This document shows positions 13,479 through 21,950 of a DNA stretch of 64,000 nt, in pieces. The position numbers were made by a program, and so were the translations under genes. A model generated the notes under the pieces. That model did no database searches. It was not told the DNA's origin and saw only the letters and a list, made by a program, of their open reading frames with translations. This DNA is from Heteroscillospira sp050943935 (GTDB taxonomy: Bacteria > Bacillota > Clostridia > Oscillospirales > Oscillospiraceae). Location of the stretch: assembly GCA_050943935.1 (NCBI GenBank), contig JBMNQC010000002.1, positions 1 through 64,000 on the forward strand, read 5' to 3'. The first letter of the stretch is position 1, and every line of letters begins with the position of its first letter.

Positions 13479-14303
13479 ATGACAGGCGGGGAATTACTCG
13501 CTTTTATGAAGCATCTGAAGCTGGTATTCGACGAGGTGAGGCTGGTGGATGCATCTGTTGCAACTCAGCTTGAACTTCTGGACGGCGGGCAGCTGAGGCG
13601 CACGCCCTACAGCTGCTACGCAGTATGGAATAAAACCAAGCGCTGCGAAAACTGCATTTCCGCAAAAGTACTCACAGAACATTCCAGAGTGACAAAATTC
13701 GAGCAAAACGGCGAAACTATATATCATGTAACGGCAATTTATGTCGAAGTAGAGGGTAAGCCCGCCGTAATCGAAATGATTTCCCGTCTTCCGGAGCAGG
13801 GAATATTTATCCCCGGTTGTGTAAACGATTATAACAACCGCATGTATCTCGATCCCCTTACAGGCTCGCGCAACCGCAGCTTTTATGAGGAGCGGGTGAA
13901 AAGCATGGAGCTGGTGGACGCACTTATGATACTTGACGTGGATGATTTTAAAAACATCAACGACAAGTTCGGTCACCAGACTGGAGACTCGGCGCTGAAA
14001 GCCATAGTCAAAGCCGTATTTTCCTGCGTGCGCAGAACGGATACCGTGGTGCGCTATGGCGGGGATGAGTTTGTAATAGTGTTCAGCAATGTTCCTGAAG
14101 ACGTCTTTGCGGAAAAGCAGAACGCCATCCGTGAAAAGGTCAAAAGCACGCGTCTGGAGAGCTGCCCGGAGGCTGTGCTGTCCGTAAGCATTGGCGGAGC
14201 ATATGGCCCCGGTCCTGCCGAGAGACTGCTGGCCGAAGCCGACCGGCGGATGTACGAGGCAAAGACAGAAAAAAACAGAATTCAAGCGACAGGCGTCTGC
14301 TAA
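13479..14303 (+). CDS. GGDEF diguanylate cyclase with cysteine-bearing sensor domain
   Basis: 274 residues from ATG 13479; an earlier in-frame ATG lies inside the asnA terminator and is rejected. The C-terminal half is a GGDEF domain: DPLTGSRNRSFYE, ILDVDDFKNINDKFGHQTGD and the intact catalytic RYGGDEF at 192-198. An RxxD inhibitory site (Arg185-Asp188) stands exactly five residues before it. It should make cyclic di-GMP with product feedback. The N-terminal 115 residues look PAS-like and hold Cys46, Cys56 and Cys59 in CYAVWNKTKRCENC, a possible metal or redox centre. No membrane span, so cytoplasmic. A terminator overlaps the stop codon. Confidence 0.88.
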   Translation: MTGGELLAFMKHLKLVFDEVRLVDASVATQLELLDGGQLRRTPYSCYAVWNKTKRCENCISAKVLTEHSRVTKFEQNGETIYHVTAIYVEVEGKPAVIEMISRLPEQGIFIPGCVNDYNNRMYLDPLTGSRNRSFYEERVKSMELVDALMILDVDDFKNINDKFGHQTGDSALKAIVKAVFSCVRRTDTVVRYGGDEFVIVFSNVPEDVFAEKQNAIREKVKSTRLESCPEAVLSVSIGGAYGPGPAERLLAEADRRMYEAKTEKNRIQATGVC

Positions 14304-14320
14304 AGCAGGCGCCTGTTTTT
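14289..14320 (+). terminator. Terminator of the diguanylate cyclase gene
   Basis: ACAGGCGTCTGC pairs with GCAGGCGCCTGT (one G-U) around TAAA and is followed by TTTTTCC; the 5' arm includes the last codons and the stop codon. Confidence 0.75.
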
Positions 14321-14359
14321 CCAATATTCGGCCATAGGCCGAACGCCCCTTATTTCCTC

Positions 14360-14388
14360 TTGACATCTCCGTGGCATTTATATATAAT
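14360..14388 (+). promoter_or_regulatory. Promoter of the PadR operon
   Basis: TTGACA, 17-bp spacer, TATAAT: consensus hexamers. A perfect palindrome GCTAATTAGC follows at 14401-14410 in the early transcribed region and may be the operator of the PadR protein it drives. Confidence 0.85.
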
Positions 14389-14430
14389 CTATTTAGTAAT
14401 GCTAATTAGCTATACAAAGGAACAATACTT

Positions 14431-14763
14431 ATGGACGGAAAATATGTGCAGCAATTTAAAAAAGGCTCTCTGGAGATGATTCTGCTGTGTCTCATTGCCA
14501 AAAAGGAGACCTATGGCTACGAAATCATCACAGAGCTTAACCATAAAGTTGCCGCCGTTTTGGGCTATGCAAAGGAGGGAACGGTATATCCCATACTTTA
14601 CCGCCTGCAGGAGGCGGGGCTGATACAGTCCCGTATAGCTCCGGCCGCGGCCAACGGAGGCTCAAAAAAATACTACTCCATCACCGAAAAAGGCCTGGAG
14701 ACCTTATGGGAGCTTACAGCTTTCTGGCATAGCTATGCGGCATGTGTGGACAGCTTTATTTAG
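14431..14763 (+). CDS. PadR-family transcriptional regulator
   Basis: A 110-residue winged-helix repressor. It shows KGSLEMILLCLIAKKETYGY, EGTVYPILYRLQEAGLIQS and KKYYSITEKGLETLWELTAF, the classic PadR order of HTH, wing and C-terminal dimerisation helix. It begins an operon with a HAAS/DUF1700 membrane protein and a lipoprotein, the usual clostridial arrangement in which PadR senses an unknown signal and controls envelope genes. Autoregulation through GCTAATTAGC (14401-14410) is inferred. Confidence 0.92.
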   Translation: MDGKYVQQFKKGSLEMILLCLIAKKETYGYEIITELNHKVAAVLGYAKEGTVYPILYRLQEAGLIQSRIAPAAANGGSKKYYSITEKGLETLWELTAFWHSYAACVDSFI

Positions 14764-14783
14764 AGCATTTCGGAGGTGCAGCA

Positions 14784-15233
14784 ATGAAAGAAAAATATAT
14801 CCGCCTGGTAAAAAGGGAGCTGCTTTTGCGTGGTGAGCGGAAACAGGAGGTTCTCCGTGATTTGGGCGAAGCCTTCGACTCCGCCCTTGAGCACGGCGAG
14901 ACCGTGCAGCAGCTCATAGAGCGCCTTGGCAGCCCCGCTGAGTACGCCGCGGGAATACATGAGCAGCTGGGAATAGACGCCCCGGCCCGCAGAAAGCGAA
15001 AAAAGCAGCTTCAGATATCACTCTCCGTCTTTGCGGCGGCCGCGTTTTTTCTCCTCTCCGCGCTGATTGATGCAGCCAGAGTGCCCCAGAACGTCATAGG
15101 CGGCGCCTGCGCCATGACAGAGATAGAGCTGGTTGGCTCCGGCATTGACCCGGCTGTGCTCCTAATGGCTCTGGGCTCGGCCTCTGTGGCCGTGACGGTG
15201 ATTTTGGCCATACAGTATTTTAGAAAAAAGTGA
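14784..15233 (+). CDS. HAAS/DUF1700-domain membrane protein
   Basis: 149 residues from ATG 14784, preceded by GGAGGTG. The N-terminal 60 residues form a HAAS-like helical domain: LVKRELLLRGERKQEVLRDL and ETVQQLIERLGSPAEYAAGI. A basic stretch (ARRKRKKQ) then precedes two hydrophobic spans, about residues 76-97 and 120-145. Such proteins are regularly paired with PadR regulators and are thought to be partner or anti-regulatory membrane proteins. Function otherwise unknown. Confidence 0.8.
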   Translation: MKEKYIRLVKRELLLRGERKQEVLRDLGEAFDSALEHGETVQQLIERLGSPAEYAAGIHEQLGIDAPARRKRKKQLQISLSVFAAAAFFLLSALIDAARVPQNVIGGACAMTEIELVGSGIDPAVLLMALGSASVAVTVILAIQYFRKK

Positions 15234-15244
15234 AGGGACGCAGC

Positions 15245-15655
15245 ATGAAAAAAGTATGCAGCATATTTTTGGCATGTGCCATCAGTCTGCTTTCCGGATG
15301 CTCCTCTGCCTCCGATGACAGCGGCCAGCTCTGGACTCTTGAAGGCGCAGAGCCTGTATATGTGTCCGAGTGGCCGGAAAATGATTACACCGCTCTTATT
15401 CCCCAGCCGGAGAGCGGCGAGATGGACTATGTTTTAGATATATCCGACGCCGGGCGCTACGCCGTTGTTCTCAAAAATATATCCATGGAGAATTCGGAGG
15501 AATATGTGGAGTCCCTGAAAGCACAGGGCTTTTCGGAGCTTGCTTCCGAGCGCAATCAGGTTTCTGTTGGTTTAATGCTGAAAAAAGACGGCACATGCCT
15601 CAGCGTTTCCTATTCCGACAAAATATTGGGAATACTTATAACGGTGGAAAATTAA
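15245..15655 (+). CDS. Small putative lipoprotein in the PadR operon
   Basis: 136 residues from ATG 15245, six bases after AAGGGA. The signal MKKVCSIFLACAISLLSGC has its lipobox at LLSGC, giving lipidated Cys19. The mature protein is mixed alpha/beta with no recognised domain; LKNISMENSEEYVESLKAQG and the KKDGTCLSVSYSDK segment suggest a small compact fold. Third gene of the PadR-HAAS operon; a terminator shared with hemL follows. Confidence 0.8.
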   Translation: MKKVCSIFLACAISLLSGCSSASDDSGQLWTLEGAEPVYVSEWPENDYTALIPQPESGEMDYVLDISDAGRYAVVLKNISMENSEEYVESLKAQGFSELASERNQVSVGLMLKKDGTCLSVSYSDKILGILITVEN

Positions 15656-15664
15656 CAAAAAAAT

Positions 15665-15697
15665 CATCCCCGCTCCAGGTAGCGGGGATGTTTTTTT
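15665..15697. terminator. Bidirectional terminator between the lipoprotein gene and hemL
   Basis: CATCCCCGCT/AGCGGGGATG stem with a six-base loop, T7 on the plus strand and T7 on the minus strand (from AAAAAAA at 15657-15663). It ends both the PadR operon and the tetrapyrrole operon. Confidence 0.85.
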
Positions 15698-15698
15698 G

Positions 15699-16979
15699 TT
15701 ACAAGGCCGCGAACACGGCGTCAACCGCCGCGGCGGTCTCGTCTATCAGTTCATCCTTGTGAGCGTCGGATATAAACATGGCTTCGAACTGGGCGGGGGC
15801 AAGGGCCACGCCGCTGTCCAGCATACCGGCGAAATATTTTGCATAGCGGCCCAGGTCGCTGCCCTTGGCGTCCACGAAGGCGCTGACCTCCGTGGGAACG
15901 AAGAAGGGCGAGAGCAGGGAGCCTATCTGGTTCACCGCCACGGGCACACCGTGCTTCTCCGCGCTCATGCGCATCATTTCCGCCAGGCGTCCGCCACGGG
16001 CGGCTATGCGCTCATATACCTCGGGGTGCTCCCGCAGCCAGGTGAGCTGAGCCAGGCCCGCCGCCATGGCCACAGGGTTTCCGGAGAGGGTGCCCGCCTG
16101 ATACACATTGCCGCAGGGGGCCACCAGCTCCATGAGCTTACGGCTGCCGCAGTAGGCGCCCACGGGCATACCACCGCCGATTATCTTGCCGAAGGTGACT
16201 ATGTCGGCCCGGACGCCGTAATACTCCTGGGCGCCGCCCAGGCCAAGACGGAAGCCGGTTATCACCTCGTCGAATATAAGCAGCGCTCCGTATTTATCGC
16301 ACAGGGCGCGCAGTCCCTCCAGAAAGCCTGACGCCGGGCCTATGACGCCCATGTTCGCGGCCACAGGCTCCACTATCACGGCGGCCACGGAATCGGGATG
16401 GGCATTGAACAGGCTTTCAACGCTGTCCAGATCGTTGAACTGGGCGGTGAGGGTGTGCTTTGCTATGTCCTCGGGCACGCCCGCGGAGCTGGGGCAGCCG
16501 CCCGCCAGAGCGGAGGAGCCGGCGCTCACCAGCAGACTGTCGCTGTGGCCGTGGTAACAGCCCTCGAATTTTATAAGCTCGTCCCTGCCCGTGGCGCCTC
16601 TGGCCAGACGTATGGCACTCATAACAGCCTCGGTGCCGGAGCTGACCATGCGCACCATCTCTATGTTGGGCACGCAGTCGATAATGAGCTCGGCTATCTC
16701 CACCTCACGGCGGGTGGGCGCGCCGAAGCTTAGGCCGTCCTTCACAGCCTCCTCCACGGCAGCGCGTATGGCCGGATGGTTGTGGCCCAGTATCATGGGT
16801 CCCCAGGAGCAGACATAGTCTATGTAGCGCTGTCCGTCCTCGTCCCAGATATAGGGGCCGTCGGCCCTGGTTATGAAGCGGGGGTTGCGGTTTACGGCGC
16901 GGTAGGCCCGCACAGGGGAGTTCACTCCGCCGGGCAGGACCTTTTTGGCTCTCTCAAACAGTTCCTCTGAAATGCCCAT
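15699..16979 (-). CDS. hemL: Glutamate-1-semialdehyde 2,1-aminomutase
   Basis: A 426-residue PLP enzyme making 5-aminolevulinate from glutamate-1-semialdehyde. The blocks LPGGVNSPVRAYRAVNRNPR, CYHGHSDSLLVSAGS and LLIFDEVITGFRLGLGG are diagnostic, and the PLP lysine is Lys265 in TFGKIIGGGMPVG. Length equals the bacterial norm. It is the last gene of the cbiM-to-hemL operon and overlaps the hemB stop by one base. With hemA it completes the C5 route to tetrapyrroles. Confidence 0.97.
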   Translation of the reverse strand: MGISEELFERAKKVLPGGVNSPVRAYRAVNRNPRFITRADGPYIWDEDGQRYIDYVCSWGPMILGHNHPAIRAAVEEAVKDGLSFGAPTRREVEIAELIIDCVPNIEMVRMVSSGTEAVMSAIRLARGATGRDELIKFEGCYHGHSDSLLVSAGSSALAGGCPSSAGVPEDIAKHTLTAQFNDLDSVESLFNAHPDSVAAVIVEPVAANMGVIGPASGFLEGLRALCDKYGALLIFDEVITGFRLGLGGAQEYYGVRADIVTFGKIIGGGMPVGAYCGSRKLMELVAPCGNVYQAGTLSGNPVAMAAGLAQLTWLREHPEVYERIAARGGRLAEMMRMSAEKHGVPVAVNQIGSLLSPFFVPTEVSAFVDAKGSDLGRYAKYFAGMLDSGVALAPAQFEAMFISDAHKDELIDETAAAVDAVFAAL

Positions 16980-17962
16980 CAGCCTATTTCCCCCTCTCTT
17001 ATAGCCTTAGCCAGTTCCTTGGCGTAGTAGGTTATGAGCATATCCGCGCCGGCGCGGAACACGGCCACGGCGCTCTCGCACATTACGCGGTGCTCATCAA
17101 TGTACCCCGCGGCTGCGGCGGCCTTAACCATGGAGTACTCACCGGATACGGCGTAGGCGCACAGGGGCTTATCAAAGCTGTCACGGCAGCGGGCGATGAT
17201 ATCCAGATAGCTGAGAGCGGGCTTGACCATGATAATATCCGCACCCTCCTCTATGTCCAGGGCAGTCTCATATATGGCCTCGCGGGTGTTGTGCATATCC
17301 ATCTGATAGCCCCGGCGGTCTCCGAAGGATGGGGCGCTGCCTGCCGCCGCACGGAACGGGCCGTAGAAGGCGGAAGCATATTTGGCGGAATAGGCCATGA
17401 TGGGGATATTCTCAAAGCCCGCCTCGTCCAGCTTTTCACGGATGTAGCCCACGCGTCCGTCCATCATATCCGAGGGTGCGACCATGTCAGCTCCCGCGCG
17501 GACGTGGGACAGGGCCACCTTTGCCAGCAGCTCTAGAGTGGCGTCGTTATCCACGGTATGTCCCTTCAGAGCACCGCAGTGTCCGTGGTCCGTGTATTCG
17601 CACATGCACACATCGGTAATGACGTAAAAATCAGGATACTCGGCTTTTATCGTGCGTATTGCCTCCTGCACTATACCCTTGTCGTCCCAGGCTGAGGAGC
17701 CAAGGCAGTCCTTGTGCATTGGGATGCCGAAGAGCAGACAGCTGCGTACTCCGTCCCGGACACATTCCTCTATCGCGCCGCAGACGGCATCCAGTCCGTA
17801 GCGGTACTGGCCGGGCATTGCTTCTATGGGAGTTTTGCCGCTGAGCCCCTCCTCAACAAAAATCGGATAGATAAGACTGTCCGGCGAGAGCCGCGTCTCC
17901 CGGCAAAGGCGGCGTACCGTATCGCAGGAGCGCAGCCTGCGGGGTCTGTTAAGCATATCCAT
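16979..17962 (-). CDS. hemB: Porphobilinogen synthase (5-aminolevulinate dehydratase)
   Basis: 327 residues. It condenses two 5-aminolevulinates to porphobilinogen. The Schiff-base lysines are Lys194 (YSAKYAS) and Lys247 (MVKPALSYLD). The DVCMCEYTDHGHCG segment keeps Cys119, Cys121 and Cys129, the zinc-binding set of Zn-dependent enzymes. It lies between cobA-hemD and hemL with an 18-base gap upstream and a one-base overlap downstream. Confidence 0.97.
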   Translation of the reverse strand: MDMLNRPRRLRSCDTVRRLCRETRLSPDSLIYPIFVEEGLSGKTPIEAMPGQYRYGLDAVCGAIEECVRDGVRSCLLFGIPMHKDCLGSSAWDDKGIVQEAIRTIKAEYPDFYVITDVCMCEYTDHGHCGALKGHTVDNDATLELLAKVALSHVRAGADMVAPSDMMDGRVGYIREKLDEAGFENIPIMAYSAKYASAFYGPFRAAAGSAPSFGDRRGYQMDMHNTREAIYETALDIEEGADIIMVKPALSYLDIIARCRDSFDKPLCAYAVSGEYSMVKAAAAAGYIDEHRVMCESAVAVFRAGADMLITYYAKELAKAIREGEIG

Positions 17963-17980
17963 TGGCGTATTACCTCTGTT

Positions 17981-19471
17981 TCACATTATTTTTCCGGCCA
18001 GCTCCACGAGAGCGTCTATGCTGGCCTTTGGGGATATCACAGTGCGGATACCGTATTTTTCCGCCTCGGCGGCGGTCTGCACGCCTATGCACAGACCGGT
18101 CACCCCGCCGAGCTTTGCCCCATCCCCAAGGGAGGACACAAAGCCCCGCACGGTGGAGGCCGAGGTGAAGGTGACATACAGCTGCTCTCCCGCTTCCAGC
18201 GCCGCGGTCACTTCTCCTGAAACGGGACAGCGGTATTCTGTGCGGTACACGGCGATATCGTCGAACTCTATGTTAGCGCGGTCTAAGGCTTCTGTCAACT
18301 CCGGAGAGCCTGTCTCCGCCCTTGGAATCAGCACCCGGCCCTTTGCACTTCCCGCAAGAGCCGCGCCCAGATGGGCTGCGTCGTATACCTCGGGGACAAG
18401 GTCGGCGCGCAGGCCGAGGCCTTTCAGCTCCTTCGCGGTGCCGGAGCCTATGGCCGCCGTGCGTACTCCGCCCAGGGCACGGGCGTCCAGCTCCATTTCC
18501 TCCATGGCGTCGGCAAAGCAGCGCACTCCGGCGGGACTGGTAAAGCACAGCCAGGAGTAGCTCCCGATATTTTCGATTGCCCTTTTAAGCTCCGGGCAGG
18601 GGCTTATGGGCACAGTCTCTATGCATGGATATTCAATCACCTGGGCGCCCAGCTCACGCAGGCGCGCGGTGAGGGTTCCCGCCCTGTCCTTCGGGCGGGT
18701 GACCACCAGCTTTTTGCCCCGGAGGGGCAGGCGGTCAAACCAACAGAAATCCTCCGCCAGAGCGCATACACCGCCCACTATGATAATGGCGGGGCTGCCT
18801 ATTTTCATCTTCTCCGCCTCAGCCGGCAGGGTGGCCAGAGTTGCGTCACAGCGGCGCTGCATGGGAGTGGTGCCCTTTTCCACCATTGCAGCGGGAGTCT
18901 CCGGCGGCATACCGGCGTCCAGCAGGCCGCGCACTATGGTGGGCATGGCGGTAACGCCCATGAGGAACACCAGGGTGCCGCCCGTGCGCACCAGGGCCTC
19001 AAAATCCAGGGACAGAGGCTTGCCCGCCCGGGCGTGGCCGGTGATTATATGCAGAGAGGAGCAGCAATCCCTGTGTGTCACGGGGATGCCGCCGTAGGCC
19101 GAGGCCGCTATGGCGCTGGTGACGCCGGGGACGACCTCAAATGGCACATTATGGCGGCACAGCAGCTCCAGCTCCTCTCCGCCCCTGCCGAACACGAAGG
19201 GGTCGCCGCCCTTGAGGCGCACAACACGCTTGCCCTCCAGAGCCTTATCCAGCAGTATCTGATTTATCTGGTCCTGAGGAACCTTGTGGTGGGAGGTCTC
19301 CTTGCCCACGTCTATTTTTTCGGCGTTCTCCGGCATCATGGCCAGCACCTCAGCGCCCACAAGTCGGTCGTATACCACCACCTGAGCCTCCTGCAAAGCC
19401 CGCAGGCCCTTTACCGTTATGAGTCCCGCATCCCCGGGACCCGCTCCAACCAGAATTACCTTGCCGCTCAT
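17981..19471 (-). CDS. cobA-hemD: Fused uroporphyrinogen-III methyltransferase / uroporphyrinogen-III synthase
   Basis: A 496-residue fusion. Residues 1 to about 245 are the SAM-dependent methyltransferase (SUMT): VGAGPGDAGLITVKGLRALQ, KGGDPFVFGRGGEEL, VVPGVTSAIAASAYGGIPVT and GTLVFLMGV. From about residue 250 the HemD domain begins (GKKLVVTRPKDRAGTLTARL) and ends VISPKASIDALVELA. HemD cyclises hydroxymethylbilane to uroporphyrinogen III; the SUMT part methylates C2 and C7 to precorrin-2. The fusion is common in clostridia. Overlaps hemC by four bases. Confidence 0.96.
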   Translation of the reverse strand: MSGKVILVGAGPGDAGLITVKGLRALQEAQVVVYDRLVGAEVLAMMPENAEKIDVGKETSHHKVPQDQINQILLDKALEGKRVVRLKGGDPFVFGRGGEELELLCRHNVPFEVVPGVTSAIAASAYGGIPVTHRDCCSSLHIITGHARAGKPLSLDFEALVRTGGTLVFLMGVTAMPTIVRGLLDAGMPPETPAAMVEKGTTPMQRRCDATLATLPAEAEKMKIGSPAIIIVGGVCALAEDFCWFDRLPLRGKKLVVTRPKDRAGTLTARLRELGAQVIEYPCIETVPISPCPELKRAIENIGSYSWLCFTSPAGVRCFADAMEEMELDARALGGVRTAAIGSGTAKELKGLGLRADLVPEVYDAAHLGAALAGSAKGRVLIPRAETGSPELTEALDRANIEFDDIAVYRTEYRCPVSGEVTAALEAGEQLYVTFTSASTVRGFVSSLGDGAKLGGVTGLCIGVQTAAEAEKYGIRTVISPKASIDALVELAGKIM

Positions 19472-20334
19472 TTTGACGCCTCCTTCAGCATTCTTTCGCC
19501 CAGCGCCTCACCCAGAGCGGCGGCGTCGGCTTTATTACCCGTGATCTCTCCGAAAACTCCCCTTGCATCCATGGCGCGCAGATGCAGGATGCCGCCCTCA
19601 ACCACGGCGTGGGCCGCTATGGGCGAGGAGCAGCCCCCGTCCAGTTTTCGGACATAGGCCCGCTCCGCCAGAGCGCAGGCGGCGCCGTTTTCATCGGCAA
19701 AGCCTGCCAGATATTCCGTACTCTCCCCCGCCCTGCACTGTACGGCCAGTATGCCCTGACCGGCGGCGGGGAGTATCTCGTCAGTTGTAAAATACCGGCT
19801 GATGCGCTCCTGCAGGCCCAGACGCTTCAGTCCCGCGGCGGCCAGCACCAGGGCGGAAAATTCGCCGCTGTCCAGCTTTCTCAGGCGGGTCTGCACATTG
19901 CCCCGTACCGGCTCTATGCGCGCCTGGGGATACAGCTTCATGAGCTGCAGCCGGCGGCGCAGGCTGGAGCAGCCTATGGGCTTTGAGAGGTCCAGCTCCG
20001 CAGCTCCCTCCGGCAGCACCAGCGCGTCCCGGGCGTCCTCCCGGGCGGAAAAGGCGGCTATGGGCAGCTCAGGATTTTCCTCCATGGGCAGGTCCTTGCA
20101 GCTGTGTACGGTAAAGTCCACCCGTCCGCTTATAAGGGCGGCGTCCAGCTCCTTTACAAACAGGCCCTTGCCTCCTATTTTATCCAGGGTTTTATCCAGG
20201 ATCTTATCCCCGGTGGTTTTCATCGTTATAAGCTCCGTCTCTATGTCAGGAAAGCTGTTTTTTATGCTGTCAATAAGTATCTCCGACTGTATCACCGCAA
20301 GACGGCTCTCGCGGCTGCCGATTCTGAGTTTCAA
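19468..20334 (-). CDS. hemC: Hydroxymethylbilane synthase
   Basis: 288 residues starting at TTG 20334, which overlaps the preceding TGA. It polymerises four porphobilinogens. Recognised: LRIGSRESRLAVIQSE, VHSCKDLPMEENPELPIAAF, GCSSLRRRLQL and the dipyrromethane cofactor cysteine Cys235 in LDGGCSSPIAAHA. Part of the tight hemA-sirC-hemC-cobA/hemD run with four-base overlaps. Confidence 0.96.
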   Translation of the reverse strand: MKLRIGSRESRLAVIQSEILIDSIKNSFPDIETELITMKTTGDKILDKTLDKIGGKGLFVKELDAALISGRVDFTVHSCKDLPMEENPELPIAAFSAREDARDALVLPEGAAELDLSKPIGCSSLRRRLQLMKLYPQARIEPVRGNVQTRLRKLDSGEFSALVLAAAGLKRLGLQERISRYFTTDEILPAAGQGILAVQCRAGESTEYLAGFADENGAACALAERAYVRKLDGGCSSPIAAHAVVEGGILHLRAMDARGVFGEITGNKADAAALGEALGERMLKEASK

Positions 20335-20771
20335 TCCATCTCCTCCAATACACGGCGTATATCACGGGCAGCACGGGCCGTTTTGCCGTGGCTGCTGCCG
20401 TCGGACACCACTCCCGCCACCAGCCCGTTGGCCGTACACACGGCGGGGAAAAAGAAATCGCACTCCTCCCGGGCGTCCGCCACGCTTACCGGCACGCCCA
20501 GCTCACGGGCGTCCTCGCCCACACGGCGGTTCACCGCCCTGTCATCGGTGCAGGCGGTGCAGATAAAAGCGCCGGTCAGATCTCCGGACCGGTACGGACG
20601 CTTCAGGCACTCCATGCCGGGTATGTTCTCGGCATTGGGGTCTATCACCGTAACCTCAGCGCCAAAGCTGTGCAGCACAGCGGCGCGGCGCAGGCCTATT
20701 TTGCCTCCGCCCACCACCACGGCTTTTTTGCCCTCAAGGGACACAAACATGGGAAAGCGCAGCTTATCCAT
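20331..20771 (-). CDS. Precorrin-2 dehydrogenase-like protein (short SirC)
   Basis: A 146-residue protein with the N-terminal NAD-binding domain of the CysG/Met8/SirC family: FPMFVSLEGKKAVVVGGGKI, then CTDDRAVNRRVGEDARELGV and DFFFPAVCTANGLVAGVVSD. It would oxidise precorrin-2 to sirohydrochlorin, the substrate of CbiK. It lacks the C-terminal dimerisation region of longer members (about 200 residues or more), as is frequent in clostridia. It sits between hemA and hemC. Confidence 0.88.
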   Translation of the reverse strand: MDKLRFPMFVSLEGKKAVVVGGGKIGLRRAAVLHSFGAEVTVIDPNAENIPGMECLKRPYRSGDLTGAFICTACTDDRAVNRRVGEDARELGVPVSVADAREECDFFFPAVCTANGLVAGVVSDGSSHGKTARAARDIRRVLEEMD

Positions 20772-20774
20772 GGC

Positions 20775-21950
20775 TCACCTCGTTCTTGAGCGTATGCCCC
20801 GGGCGCAGTCCCTGAGCTTTTCAGGGCTGAGGCAGTCGGAAAGTCCGCTCAGCAGCAGCTCCGCGGCTCTGCCGGCGGCCTCCTCCGCAGCCTCGGCGGC
20901 ATCGCTTTCAGGGTCCAAATGCCAGCGTACCCGCTCCAGCACGGCTTCCCGCAGCTCCTCCATGGCAGGCATACACAGACGGTAATTGTACCAACGGTAA
21001 AACTTCTCCATACCCTCGTCCACCAGCTCGCCCACCCGGCGGCCGGTATCGCTGTCCAGTCCGGTGTGCTCGCCCAGATCGTCTATGTTGTAAAGCGCGG
21101 CGTACCTGCCTGCGCCCGGCTCTATATCACGGGGAATGGCAAGGTCAATCAGCACAGCGGGGTGATTGGCAAGTCCGGCGAAATCCGCCTCGCTCACGGT
21201 ATAGTGAGGGCTGGTGGTGGCGGATATCACAGCGTCTACCCCCTCCATGGCGGAGTAGCGCTCGTCATAGGCCACGACCCTGCAGCCGGCCGGCACCAGG
21301 GTCTGGCCGTGCCGGTAGGAGCGCAGCGTAACGGTGACATCGCAGCCCCGCTCCCGCAGCAGAGAGGCGGCAAGCCGCCCCATCTCGCCGTTGCCTATCA
21401 CCAGCACACGGCGGTTTTCCAGTCCGCCCAGGGCATTTTCCAGCGCTCTCACGGCGCTCTCCGCGGCGGAGCCGGATATGCCCTTGATCCGCAGCTCGGT
21501 TTTTACAGCCTTGCCGCATGATGCGGCCGTCCGGAACAGGGACTCCAGCACAGCGTCTATGGCTCCGCTCTCACGGGCTATGGCGGCAGCGTCCTTCACC
21601 TGGGTGAGTATCTGGTCCTCTCCCAGTATCTGAGAGCGCAGGCCGCAGCTGACTTCCATTATATGGCGCACGCACTCCTCCCCCTCACGGGTGACGAAGG
21701 CGTCGGCGAATTCGCCGTGGTCGCAGCCGGTGAGCAAGCACAGGAGCTTGCCGGGATCAACCGGCTCCTCCTCGCAGGACAGGTACACCTCTGTGCGGTT
21801 GCAGGTGCTAAGCAGCACCGCGCCCGAAACTCCGCGGCTTCCCGCCAGTTCACGGGCCATATCCGCGGCGGCATTTTTCGTGAAGGAAAGTCTCTCACGC
21901 AGGGCGAGACTGGCCTTATCATGGTCAAGGCCGGACATAAGCAGGGTCAT
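20775..21950 (-). CDS. hemA: Glutamyl-tRNA reductase
   Basis: A 391-residue enzyme reducing glutamyl-tRNA to glutamate-1-semialdehyde with NADPH. The catalytic cysteine is Cys50 in LLSTCNRTEVY; EILGEDQ-type sequence appears as SQILGEDQILTQVKDA, and the NADPH domain shows NRRVLVIGNGEMGRLAASLL. Slightly shorter than the about 420 residues of many homologues. First committed step of the C5 pathway; overlaps cbiL by four bases. Confidence 0.95.
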   Translation of the reverse strand: MTLLMSGLDHDKASLALRERLSFTKNAAADMARELAGSRGVSGAVLLSTCNRTEVYLSCEEEPVDPGKLLCLLTGCDHGEFADAFVTREGEECVRHIMEVSCGLRSQILGEDQILTQVKDAAAIARESGAIDAVLESLFRTAASCGKAVKTELRIKGISGSAAESAVRALENALGGLENRRVLVIGNGEMGRLAASLLRERGCDVTVTLRSYRHGQTLVPAGCRVVAYDERYSAMEGVDAVISATTSPHYTVSEADFAGLANHPAVLIDLAIPRDIEPGAGRYAALYNIDDLGEHTGLDSDTGRRVGELVDEGMEKFYRWYNYRLCMPAMEELREAVLERVRWHLDPESDAAEAAEEAAGRAAELLLSGLSDCLSPEKLRDCARGIRSRTR

